Shown here: positions 1-10,576 of the stretch, piece after piece | Layout of the letters: the number at the start of each line of letters is the position of its first letter | Position numbering within the stretch: position 1 is the stretch's first letter | Assembly: GCA_009923475.1 (NCBI GenBank) | Contig: RFTM01000012.1 | Location: forward strand, 1 to 13,296 | DNA from: Gammaproteobacteria bacterium | GTDB lineage: Bacteria > Pseudomonadota > Gammaproteobacteria > Steroidobacterales > Steroidobacteraceae | Direction of reading: 5' to 3' | Length of the DNA: 13,296 nt | Translations under genes and position numbers: made by a program | The notes under the pieces: model-generated | The model's database searches: none | Told to the model about the DNA's origin: nothing | What the model saw: only the letters and a program-made list of their open reading frames with translations

Positions 1-678
1 GACCTCTCGAACGCCGCGTTCCCGTTCATGTCCTGCGGCGAGATGCAGATCGCAGGCGCGGCATCGGTGTCCGCCGTCGTCGCGCGGCTCTCGCTCACCG
101 GCGAGCTCGGCTACGAGCTCTACGTGCCCGCGGCCTCGCAGCCCGCGCTGCTCGAAGCATTGATGGCTACCGGCCGTGCGCTCGGCCTGCGGCACATCGG
201 CAACCGCGCGCTCGATTCCTTGCGGCTCGAGAAGAGCTACGGCATCTGGTCCACCGAGTTCACGCAGTCCATCACACCCGGCATGTGCGGGCTCGACCGT
301 CATGTCGCCTTCGACAAGGGCGGGTTCATCGGCCGCGAGGGGGCGCTGCGCGAGCGCGACGCACCCGCCTCACGCGTGCTCGTCACCCTCGCCATCGATG
401 CCACCGATGCCGATGCCTCCGGCTTCGAGCCCGTGAAGCTCGACGGACGCCTCGTCGGCTACACCACCTCGGGCGCGTATGGGCACCATGTGGGCCAAAG
501 TCTCGCCCTCGCCTATGTCGACCGTGAGGTGGTGCGCGATCTCGCCGGGATCGGCAGCGGCGGCACCAGCCACGGCAGGGCTGCGGCGCTCACCATCGAC
601 GTGATCGGCGAGACGCGTGCGGCGCGCTTGCTGACCGCGCCCGTCTTCGACCCGAAGGGCGTCCGGATCCGGAGCTGA
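1..678 (+). CDS. Dimethylglycine/sarcosine dehydrogenase-like protein, C-terminal aminomethyltransferase part (5' truncated by window)
   Basis: The frame is open from base 1 (DLSNAAFPFMS...) to a TGA at 676-678, so only about the last 225 residues are visible. These belong to the folate-binding GcvT-type domain. The run LSLTGELGYELYVP, then ALDSLRLEKSYG, then the C-terminal barrel with KGGFIGRE and GHHVGQSLALAYV is characteristic of dimethylglycine and sarcosine dehydrogenases. Those enzymes demethylate N-methylglycines and pass the one-carbon unit to tetrahydrofolate. The N-terminal FAD oxidoreductase domain would lie upstream, so the oxidase activity is inferred. A stand-alone GcvT-like protein, including the related O-demethylase family (LigM/DesA), cannot be excluded without the missing part. 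The gene converges on pobR with a 45-base gap. It is probably unrelated to the aromatic operon, unless it supplies folate-linked demethylation. Confidence 0.8.
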   Translation, partial: DLSNAAFPFMSCGEMQIAGAASVSAVVARLSLTGELGYELYVPAASQPALLEALMATGRALGLRHIGNRALDSLRLEKSYGIWSTEFTQSITPGMCGLDRHVAFDKGGFIGREGALRERDAPASRVLVTLAIDATDADASGFEPVKLDGRLVGYTTSGAYGHHVGQSLALAYVDREVVRDLAGIGSGGTSHGRAAALTIDVIGETRAARLLTAPVFDPKGVRIRS

Positions 679-723
679 GGCCGGTCGACGGCCCAAGGGC
701 CGGATGACGCCTCACTGCACCGC
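679..723. terminator. Possible bidirectional hairpin terminator between convergent genes
   Basis: The 45 bases between the two convergent stop codons contain CGGCC (689-693), a CAAG loop, and GGCCG (698-702). This forms a compact GC hairpin. A competing arm GGCCG at 679-683 could also pair with 689-693. There is no T-tract on either strand, so intrinsic termination is only suggested by the location and the stem. Confidence 0.35.
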
Positions 724-2884
<2,161 letters not shown>

Positions 2885-2890
2885 GCGCGC

Positions 2891-2907
2891 ATGTCCGCCG
2901 GAGACAT
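2891..2907. repeat. Small inverted repeat ATGTC-N7-GACAT between pobA and the lig run
   Basis: ATGTC (2891-2895) and GACAT (2903-2907) could form a 5-bp stem in the 58-base gap after pobA. This is the only gap above 26 bases between pobA and ligC. It might attenuate read-through or be an operator, but the stem is weak and could be chance. Confidence 0.2.
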
Positions 2908-2929
2908 CGACGAGGCATGATGGGGCCAC

Positions 2930-2936
2930 GAGGTGG
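2930..2936 (+). promoter_or_regulatory. Ribosome binding site that fixes a GTG start
   Basis: GAGGTGG ends 6 bases before GTG at 2943. It supports this non-ATG start for the ModA-like gene; the nearby ATGs at 2917 and 2920 are in other frames. Confidence 0.7.
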
Positions 2937-2942
2937 AACACC

Positions 2943-3656
2943 GTGACATCGGACGCCCGACGACCCCGCGGACTGCGCCTGATCTCCTCGATGGCGACGC
3001 GCCACCTGCTCGCCGCGCTGACGGCGGAGTGGGCGGCCCGTGGCGGACCGTCGACGCACATCGAATCGGTGGGAGGCGTGGACGCCGCGCGACGCGTCCG
3101 CGACGGCGACGCCTTCGATGTGGTCGTGCTCGCCGCCGATGCGATGGCCGGGCTCGACGCCGCCGGTCGCCTGCGTCCCGGGAGCCTGCGCGCCCTGGCG
3201 GACTCGCCCGTCGCGATCGCGGTGCAAGCCGGCGCGCCGCGGCCCGACATCGGCAGCGAAGCCGCGTTGCGTGAGGCGGTGCTGCAGGCGCGCAGCATCG
3301 GCTGCTCGACCGGACCGAGCGGGACGGCGCTGATGCGGCTCTTAGAGCGTTGGCGGATCATGGATCTCGTCGCAGACCGCTTGGTGCAGGCGCGCCCCGG
3401 AGTGCCGGTGGGCAGCCTGGTGGCGAGCGGCGAAGCCGCGCTCGGCTTCCAGCAGCTGAGCGAGCTCATGGCATTGCCCGGCATCACGCTGCTCGGCGGC
3501 CTGCCGCCGGGACTCGGGTTGCAGAGCCGCTTCAGCGGCGCCGTGGGCATCGACAGCCCCGTCGCCGACGAGGCGCAGCGCCTGCTCGATTTCATGGCGG
3601 GCCCCGACGCCGCGGACCTGAAGAGCGCCCACGGCATGCAACCCGTCATCGCATGA
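2943..3656 (+). CDS. Cytoplasmic ModA-type substrate-binding-fold protein of the protocatechuate 4,5-cleavage cluster
   Basis: The 237 residues resemble molybdate/anion-binding ModA-family proteins (SBP_bac_11 type). Features are a first strand with a Ser/Met anion-loop candidate (RLISSMATRHLL, 12-23), GGVDAARRVRDGDAFDVVVLAADAM, VAIAVQAGAPRPDI, SIGCSTGPSGTALMRLLERW, then GEAALGFQQLSEL and a C-terminal SAHGMQP. Unlike true periplasmic ModA it has no signal peptide or lipobox: the N-terminus is short and polar (MTSDARRPRG). No ABC permease or ATPase lies nearby. It starts from GTG behind a strong ribosome binding site, 58 bases after pobA and 25 bases before ligJ, so it is probably co-transcribed with the pathway. 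Its role is unknown. It might bind a tricarboxylate pathway intermediate, act as a sensor, or have gained catalysis. True molybdate transport seems unlikely. Confidence 0.75.
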   Translation: MTSDARRPRGLRLISSMATRHLLAALTAEWAARGGPSTHIESVGGVDAARRVRDGDAFDVVVLAADAMAGLDAAGRLRPGSLRALADSPVAIAVQAGAPRPDIGSEAALREAVLQARSIGCSTGPSGTALMRLLERWRIMDLVADRLVQARPGVPVGSLVASGEAALGFQQLSELMALPGITLLGGLPPGLGLQSRFSGAVGIDSPVADEAQRLLDFMAGPDAADLKSAHGMQPVIA

Positions 3657-3681
3657 ACCGACCTCCCCGCAGGACATCGCC

Positions 3682-4710
3682 ATGATCATCGACATCCACG
3701 GCCACTACACGACCGCGCCCAAGTCGCTCGAGACCTGGCGCAACCGGCAGATCGCCGGCATCAAGGACCCCGCGCTCAGGCCGCGGGCCGCCGACCTGAG
3801 GATCGGCGACGACGAGCTGCGCGAGACCATCGAGAGCAACCAGCTCCGGCAGATGCGCGCGCGCGGCTCGGACCTCACCGTGTTCAGCCCGCGCGCGAGC
3901 TTCATGGCCCACCACATCGGCGACTTCGAGGTGAGCAGCGCCTGGGCAGCCATCTGCAACGAGCTCTGCCACCGCGTGAGCCGGCTCTTCCCCGACCACT
4001 TCGTGCCGGCGGCGATGCTGCCGCAGAGCCCCGGCGTCGCGCCCGAGACCTGCATCCCGGAACTGGTGCGCTGCGTGGAGCAGTACGGCTGCGTGGCGGT
4101 CAACCTCAACCCCGACCCGTCGGGCGGCCACTGGACCAGCCCGCCGCTCACCGACCGTCACTGGTACCCGATCTACGAGAAGATGGTCGAGTACGGGATC
4201 CCGGCGATGGTGCATGTCAGCACCAGCTGCAACGCCTGCTTCCACACCACCGGCGCCCACTACATCAACGCCGACACCACCGCCTTCATGCAGCTGCTGC
4301 AGGGCGATCTCTTCAAGGATTTCCCGACGCTGAAGTTCGTCATACCGCACGGCGGCGGCGCGGCACCGTACCATTGGGGCCGCTACCGGGGCCTCGCCCA
4401 GGAGCTCAAGAAGCCCCCGCTCAAGGACCACCTGCTCGGCAACGTGTTCTTCGACACCTGCGTCTACCACCAGCCCGGCATCGACCTGCTCACCGATGTG
4501 GTCCCGGTCGCGAACATCCTCTTCGCCTCGGAGATGATCGGCGCGGTGCGCGGCATCGACCCCGAGACAGGCCACCATTACGATGACACCAAGCGCTACA
4601 TCGAGGCCAGCACGCGGCTCGGCGCCGACGATCGGCACGCGATCTACGAACGCAACGCCCGACGCGTCTATCCGCGTCTCGATGCCGTCCTGAAACGACG
4701 GGGGAGATGA
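3682..4710 (+). CDS. ligJ: 4-oxalomesaconate hydratase (LigJ/PmdE type, amidohydrolase superfamily)
   Basis: LigJ adds water to the isomerised form of 4-oxalomesaconate, giving 4-carboxy-4-hydroxy-2-oxoadipate. The 342-residue length matches the LigJ family (about 341). Metal-ligand candidates follow the amidohydrolase pattern: His6 and His8 in MIIDIHGHY, His178 in PAMVHVSTS, His223 in VIPHGGGA, and Glu284 in LFASEMIG, where most relatives carry Asp. The surrounding words NLNPDPSGGHW and VFFDTCVYHQPGIDLL also recall LigJ. AGGAC (3671-3675) ends 6 bases before the ATG. The gene is followed after 3 bases by ligK, whose product uses LigJ's product. This type is distinct from GalB, which catalyses the same hydration but belongs to another family. 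Confidence 0.93.
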   Translation: MIIDIHGHYTTAPKSLETWRNRQIAGIKDPALRPRAADLRIGDDELRETIESNQLRQMRARGSDLTVFSPRASFMAHHIGDFEVSSAWAAICNELCHRVSRLFPDHFVPAAMLPQSPGVAPETCIPELVRCVEQYGCVAVNLNPDPSGGHWTSPPLTDRHWYPIYEKMVEYGIPAMVHVSTSCNACFHTTGAHYINADTTAFMQLLQGDLFKDFPTLKFVIPHGGGAAPYHWGRYRGLAQELKKPPLKDHLLGNVFFDTCVYHQPGIDLLTDVVPVANILFASEMIGAVRGIDPETGHHYDDTKRYIEASTRLGADDRHAIYERNARRVYPRLDAVLKRRGR

Positions 4711-4713
4711 ACC

Positions 4714-5397
4714 ATGTACGAACTCGGGATCGTCCACCGCAACATCCAGCGCGCCGACCGCGCCGTCGCCGACGCGTTGGCGGGATACGGCAGCGCCACG
4801 GTGCATGAGGCCATGGGGCGCGTGGGGCTGCTCAAGCCCTACATGCGCCCGATCTACGGCGGCGCACAGGTGAGCGGCACCGCCGTCACCGTGCTGCTGC
4901 ATCCCGGCGACAACTGGATGATGCACGTCGTCGCGGAGCAGATCGGCCCGGGCGACATCGTGGTCGCGGCGCTCACCGCGGAGTGCACCGACGGCTACTT
5001 CGGGGATCTCCTGGCCACCTCTTTCAAGGCCCGCGGAGCGCGGGGCCTCGTGATCGACGCGGGCGTGCGCGATGTGAAGGCGCTGACGGCCATGGGCTTC
5101 CCGGTGTGGAGCCGCGCGATCAGCAGCAAGGGGACCATCAAGGCCACGCTCGGTTCGGTGAACATCCCGGTGGTCTGCGCGGGCGCGTTGGTCAACCCCG
5201 GTGATGTCATCGTCGCCGACGACGACGGCGTGGTCTGCGTGCCGCGTGCGATCGCCGATGAGACCTTGCAGGTCGCCGCGGCACGCGAAGCCGGCGAGGA
5301 CGCCAAACGGCAGAAGCTGGCTGCGGGCGTCCTGGGTCTCGACATGTACGACATGCGCGGACCGCTCGCGGCGGCGGGCCTCAGGTACATCGACTGA
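4714..5397 (+). CDS. ligK: 4-carboxy-4-hydroxy-2-oxoadipate aldolase / oxaloacetate decarboxylase (LigK/PmdF/ProA)
   Basis: This class II pyruvate aldolase of the RraA-like fold cleaves 4-carboxy-4-hydroxy-2-oxoadipate to pyruvate and oxaloacetate, and usually decarboxylates oxaloacetate as well. The protein has 227 residues, the usual length. The N-terminus [18 protein letters not shown] is typical of LigK. The signature is present in order: GDLLAT (97-102) and DAGVRD (115-120), whose Arg119-Asp120 pair matches the substrate- and metal-binding Arg-Asp of the family. Late motifs are [15 protein letters not shown] (163-177). The ribosome binding site GGGGAGA (4701-4707) overlaps the end of ligJ, implying translational coupling. 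It supplies the last step of the pathway. Confidence 0.94.
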   Translation: MYELGIVHRNIQRADRAVADALAGYGSATVHEAMGRVGLLKPYMRPIYGGAQVSGTAVTVLLHPGDNWMMHVVAEQIGPGDIVVAALTAECTDGYFGDLLATSFKARGARGLVIDAGVRDVKALTAMGFPVWSRAISSKGTIKATLGSVNIPVVCAGALVNPGDVIVADDDGVVCVPRAIADETLQVAAAREAGEDAKRQKLAAGVLGLDMYDMRGPLAAAGLRYID

Positions 5398-5402
5398 ACG
5401 CC

Positions 5403-7665
<2,263 letters not shown>

Positions 7666-7667
7666 CG

Positions 7668-8627
7668 ATGTCGAGCAAGATCAAGGTGGCGTTGGCCGGC
7701 GTCGGCGCGTTCGGCCTGAAGCACATGGACGCGATGCGGACCATCGCCGACGTCGAGGTCATCTCGCTCATCAGCCGTGACCTGGAGAAGACCCGCGAGG
7801 CCGCCGCCAAGTACGGCGTCGCGCATGTGACCACCGAGCTCGCCGAGGCGCTCGCCCTGCCCGGACTGGACGCCGTCATCCTCTGCACGCCGACCCAGAT
7901 GCACGCCCGTCAGGCGCTGGCCTGCCTGGAGGCGGGCAAGCATGTCCAGGTCGAGATCCCGCTCTGCGACATCCTCAGCGAAGGCGAAGCCGTGGTCGAA
8001 CAGGCCGCGCGCAGCGGCAAGGTCGCGATGTGCGGTCACACCCGGCGCTTCAACCCCAGCCATCAGTGGGTGCGTCGCCGCATCAGGGACGGCGGCTTCA
8101 GGATCCAGCAGATGGATGTGCAGACCTACTTCTTCCGGCGCACCAACACCAATGCGCTCGGCCAGCCCCGCAGCTGGACCGACCACCTGCTGTGGCACCA
8201 CGCCGCCCATACGGTCGACCTGTTCGCGCACCAGACCGGCAGCCCCGTGGTGCAGGCGCATGCGATGCAGGGACCCATCCATCCGACGCTCGGCATCGCG
8301 ATGGACATGAGCATCCAGCTGAAGACCGCCGACGGCGCGATCTGCACGTTGTCTTTGAGCTTCAACAACGACGGTCCGCTCGGCACCTTCTTCCGCTACA
8401 TCGGCGACACCGGCACCTACATCGCGCGCTACGACGACCTGTTCGACGGCAAGGACCAGCGGATCGATGTCAGCGGCGTGGCCGTGTCGATGAACGGCAT
8501 CGAACTGCAGGACCGCGAGTTCTTCGCCGCCATCCGGGAGGGACGCGAGCCCGAAGCGGGCGTCGCCCAGGTGCTGCCGTGCTATCAGGTGCTGGACGGC
8601 CTCGAGCGGCAGCTCGCGGTGTCTTGA
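7668..8627 (+). CDS. ligC: 4-carboxy-2-hydroxymuconate-6-semialdehyde dehydrogenase
   Basis: LigC oxidises the hemiacetal form of the LigAB product with NAD(P)+ to 2-pyrone-4,6-dicarboxylate, the substrate of LigI. It belongs to the Gfo/Idh/MocA family rather than to the aldehyde dehydrogenases. The 319 residues begin with a Rossmann motif GVGAFGLKH (11-19). The family's EKP-type region reads GKHVQVEIPLC (90-100), with Ile in place of the usual Lys, as in LigC-type proteins as I recall them. Later come GHTRRFNPSH and WTDHLLWHHAAHTVDLFAHQ, typical of LigC. GGAGGA (7653-7658) ends 9 bases before the ATG, inside the end of ligB. It is the last gene of the run and converges on marR. Confidence 0.95.
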   Translation: MSSKIKVALAGVGAFGLKHMDAMRTIADVEVISLISRDLEKTREAAAKYGVAHVTTELAEALALPGLDAVILCTPTQMHARQALACLEAGKHVQVEIPLCDILSEGEAVVEQAARSGKVAMCGHTRRFNPSHQWVRRRIRDGGFRIQQMDVQTYFFRRTNTNALGQPRSWTDHLLWHHAAHTVDLFAHQTGSPVVQAHAMQGPIHPTLGIAMDMSIQLKTADGAICTLSLSFNNDGPLGTFFRYIGDTGTYIARYDDLFDGKDQRIDVSGVAVSMNGIELQDREFFAAIREGREPEAGVAQVLPCYQVLDGLERQLAVS

Positions 8628-8646
8628 TCGTCGCCGACCCCGACGC
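8628..8646. terminator. Possible short bidirectional hairpin between ligC and marR
   Basis: Only 19 bases separate the convergent stop codons. They include CGTCG (8629-8633) and CGACG (8641-8645), a 5-bp stem with a 7-base loop. No T-tract follows on either strand, so evidence for termination is weak. Read-through would create antisense RNA over the neighbour. Confidence 0.3.
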
Positions 8647-9120
8647 TCAGTCCTGTTTCGCGCCGCTGACGGACGTCGGCGGCAAGGCCTCGCCGTTGGC
8701 GGCGACCAGTTGCGTCAACAGCTTCATGAGGGTCCGCTGCTGCTCCGCGCTCAGCGGCGCCAGGATCTTCTTCTGCGAGCGAGCGACCGCGGTCTCCAAC
8801 CGCCGCAGCAACAGGCGGCCCTGCGGATCGAGCTTCAAGAGCTTGATGCGCTTGTCGTCCGGGCTCGGGAAACGTTGGATCAGACCCTTTCTCTCGAGCC
8901 GCTCCAATACATTGCCTATCGTGGAGCGGTCGAAGGCGATCAGGGCGGAAAGCCGCGTCGCATCGACGCCGGGGTTCGCCTTGAGCGCCTTCAGGCAAGC
9001 ATATTGCACCGGCGTGATGCCGGACTCGCCGCACTCCGCCATGAACAGCGCCACCGCTATCTGATGGACCCGACGGATGAGGTGGCCCGGATGCGTGTAG
9101 AGGTCGTCCAGAATGAACAT
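8647..9120 (-). CDS. MarR-family winged-helix regulator, probably of aromatic-acid uptake or catabolism
   Basis: The 157-residue protein starting at MFILDDLYTHPGHLIRRVHQ has the typical MarR length. The N-terminal dimerisation helices include IAVALFMAECGESGITPVQYACLKAL. The winged helix-turn-helix is VDATRLSALIAFDRSTIGNVLERLERKGLIQR, with a wing DDKRIKLLKLDPQG, and a leucine-rich C-terminal helix follows. The pattern resembles NicR/BadR-like repressors of aromatic degradation, which are released by a pathway acid. A start at 9210 would add 30 residues unlike the family; neither start has a strong ribosome binding site. The gene lies 115 bases downstream of the MFS transporter on the same strand and converges on ligC. 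Regulation of the transporter, of the lig run, or of itself is plausible but unproven. Confidence 0.85.
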   Translation of the reverse strand: MFILDDLYTHPGHLIRRVHQIAVALFMAECGESGITPVQYACLKALKANPGVDATRLSALIAFDRSTIGNVLERLERKGLIQRFPSPDDKRIKLLKLDPQGRLLLRRLETAVARSQKKILAPLSAEQQRTLMKLLTQLVAANGEALPPTSVSGAKQD

Positions 9121-9229
9121 GGTGCGAAGGGCCCTGACAGGTGGGAGCTCGAGACCTCGGCCCGATCGGAGCGGAGGCCGAGCATCGGGGAAGTATGCGG
9201 ATAGCCCCATCGGCGTTCAAGCCGCTTCC

Positions 9230-9245
9230 CGGCCGCTAGCGGCCG
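9230..9245. repeat. Perfect 16-base palindrome over the transporter stop codon
   Basis: CGGCCGCTAGCGGCCG is fully self-complementary and includes the TAG stop (9238-9236) of the MFS gene on the minus strand. As RNA it would fold to a 6-bp all-GC stem with a CUAG loop. It could slow or end transcription, or protect the transporter mRNA, before marR. No T-tract follows, so it is not a standard intrinsic terminator. Confidence 0.45.
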
Positions 9246-10432
9246 CGCTGGGCAAGCCAAAGCACGGCGCCGCCGGCGACGATCGCCAAAGGCGCGAGAT
9301 CCTCGATCACCTGCCCCCCCGTCTCGCCCTGAGAGAGCCAGATCCCCGCCAGCAAGGGACCGATGACGGAGCCGAGGCGGCCGGCAGCCACGGCGGCACC
9401 CGACCCGACGCCACGCATGCTCATCGGGTAGAAGCGCGTGGTCACGCCGTACAGCGCGTAGTTCGCGCCGAGCACGCAGAACCCGGCGAGACCGGCCGCC
9501 AGGAACAGTCCGGTCCGCGCCTCGACAGCGCCCAGCGCGAGCAGTGCGAGGACGAGACCTGCGTAAGCCAGCGTCAACGGCCAACGCATGCCGAAGCGAT
9601 CCACCGCTGCCGAAAGGGCGATGGCGCCCGCCGCAGCGGAGAAGTTGAAGACGACGGCGGACAACGGCGCGAGAGCCGGATCGAGGCCCTTGGCGATCAC
9701 CACCGACGGCAGCCAGCTGAGCATCAGGTAAAGGATCAACAGCGTCGGGAAGAACGCCATCCAGAGCAACAATGTGGGGGCCGCACGCCCCTCGGCGAAC
9801 AGCACCTGCCAGACCGTGGTCGAGCGCTCTTCCCCAGCAGCCTCCGCCGTACGCGGACGCAGCGTCTCGCGGAGGAACGCCATCAGCGCCGACGCCAACA
9901 GGACCGGCAGCAGGCCGCCGGCGATGAAAACCGCCTGCCAGGGGATGCTTTGAGGCAGGGCCCCGACGAAGAGCCCGCAAAAGCCCCCGCCGATCGGCAT
10001 GCCGCAGAACATCGCGGCGGTGGTGGACGCGCGCTTGCCCTCGGGCGCCACCTCCGCGGCCAACGCCATCATCGTCGGCAGGGCGGCGCCGAACCCGGCC
10101 CCCGCAAGCAGCCTGGCGGCGAACAGCCCGGCGAAGCCGCTCACCAACACCGTGCCGAGCGTGAACAGCCCGAAGGTCAGCACTGCGCCCACCAACACCG
10201 GTTTGCGGCCGAACCGGTCCGAGAGGGCGCCACCGAGCGCGGCGCCGATCACGAGGCCGATGTTGCCGCCCGCGAAGACCAGCCCGAGCTCGGCGGCGGT
10301 CAGCGCGAGATCGCGGGCGAGCCGTGGCGCGACGATGCCGAGCGCCTGGATGTCGAAGCCCTCGAGCACCGCGACGCCGAAGCACAACGGGATCGCAAGG
10401 CTGTTCCGGTCACTGGGCCGACTCGCTTCCAA
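9236..10432 (-). CDS. MFS aromatic-acid:H+ symporter-family transporter (MhpT-like)
   Basis: This inner-membrane protein of 398 residues has about 12 hydrophobic segments and the MFS cytoplasmic motif GGALSDRFGRK (67-77). The first segment carries VLEGFDIQALG (22-32), the acidic G-F-D motif of the aromatic acid:H+ symporter family; Glu replaces the first Asp of PcaK-type proteins, as in MhpT. Further MhpT-like stretches are GAGFGAALPTMMALAAEVAP, GMPIGGGFCG and GVGSGAAVAAGRLGSVIGPLLAG. The likely cargo is a hydroxylated aromatic acid, consistent with the neighbouring 4-hydroxybenzoate/protocatechuate pathway; the exact substrate is unknown. The start must be TTG at 10432: the upstream frame closes after two codons, the first in-frame GTG lies inside the first membrane helix, and no ATG is available earlier. 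Only a weak GAGTGA-like site precedes it. It may be co-transcribed with marR. Confidence 0.87.
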   Translation of the reverse strand: MEASRPSDRNSLAIPLCFGVAVLEGFDIQALGIVAPRLARDLALTAAELGLVFAGGNIGLVIGAALGGALSDRFGRKPVLVGAVLTFGLFTLGTVLVSGFAGLFAARLLAGAGFGAALPTMMALAAEVAPEGKRASTTAAMFCGMPIGGGFCGLFVGALPQSIPWQAVFIAGGLLPVLLASALMAFLRETLRPRTAEAAGEERSTTVWQVLFAEGRAAPTLLLWMAFFPTLLILYLMLSWLPSVVIAKGLDPALAPLSAVVFNFSAAAGAIALSAAVDRFGMRWPLTLAYAGLVLALLALGAVEARTGLFLAAGLAGFCVLGANYALYGVTTRFYPMSMRGVGSGAAVAAGRLGSVIGPLLAGIWLSQGETGGQVIEDLAPLAIVAGGAVLWLAQRGR

Positions 10433-10474
10433 GCGTGCTCACTCGCAGCGCGACCCGTGCCGGTCGCCACCGCC

Positions 10475-10496
10475 TCGTTACGGAGAGATGCAACGA
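10475..10496. promoter_or_regulatory. Imperfect 22-base inverted repeat, candidate operator upstream of the transporter
   Basis: TCGTTAC (10475-10481), an 8-base spacer, and GCAACGA (10490-10496) pair at 6 of 7 positions. The dyad would lie just downstream of the predicted transporter transcription start on the minus strand. That is a typical place for a repressor such as the nearby MarR protein. Binding is inferred only from symmetry and position. Confidence 0.4.
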
Positions 10497-10506
10497 ATGC
10501 TGATTG

Positions 10507-10535
10507 AGGGTATGCGGTCGTTTGACGGGTGTCAA
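10507..10535 (-). promoter_or_regulatory. Candidate promoter of the MFS transporter (and possibly marR)
   Basis: On the minus strand a consensus -35 TTGACA (10535-10530) is followed after 17 bases by TACCCT (10512-10507), a weak -10 matching 3 of 6 positions. The start would be near 10500, giving a leader of about 70 bases. The perfect -35 and ideal spacing support it; the weak -10 lowers confidence. Confidence 0.45.
10522..10535. promoter_or_regulatory. Palindrome TTGAC-N4-GTCAA shared by two divergent -35 boxes
   Basis: TTGAC (10522-10526) and GTCAA (10531-10535) form an exact dyad. The left arm is the -35 of the amidohydrolase promoter; the right arm, read on the other strand, is the -35 of the transporter promoter. 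One protein bound here could block both, or the two polymerases could compete. Confidence 0.5.
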
Positions 10536-10550
10536 TTTCGCTTCGATAAT
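10522..10550 (+). promoter_or_regulatory. Sigma70-type promoter of the amidohydrolase / cyclodeaminase pair
   Basis: TTGACG (10522-10527), a 17-base spacer, and GATAAT (10545-10550) match the sigma70 consensus at 5 of 6 positions in each box. Transcription would start near 10557, about 20 bases before the ATG at 10577. GAGG (10567-10570) ends 6 bases before that start codon. It is the best promoter seen in the window. Confidence 0.75.
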
Positions 10551-10576
10551 CCCCGGACGCTGTCACGAGGCTCCGC

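Noticed and set aside
2943..3656. Molybdate transporter operon
   Set aside because: The binding protein has no signal peptide and no modB or modC gene is near; no enzyme of this pathway is known to need molybdenum.
3646..4926. 426-codon minus-strand frame across ligJ and the start of ligK
   Set aside because: It spans two real genes antisense to them, has shadow-like composition and no family signature.
8628..8646. Strong rho-independent terminator after ligC
   Set aside because: Only a 5-bp stem and no T-tract; kept as a weak candidate only.
9121..9210. 30-residue N-terminal extension of the MarR protein from an ATG at 9210
   Set aside because: The extra residues are Pro/Arg-rich and unlike MarR proteins; the family pattern begins at the Met encoded at 9120. 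Neither start has a strong ribosome binding site, so some doubt remains.
9113..10507. 464-codon plus-strand frame opposite the MFS transporter
   Set aside because: Extremely rich in Arg, Gln, His and Glu, as expected for the complement of a hydrophobic membrane-protein gene; no domain.
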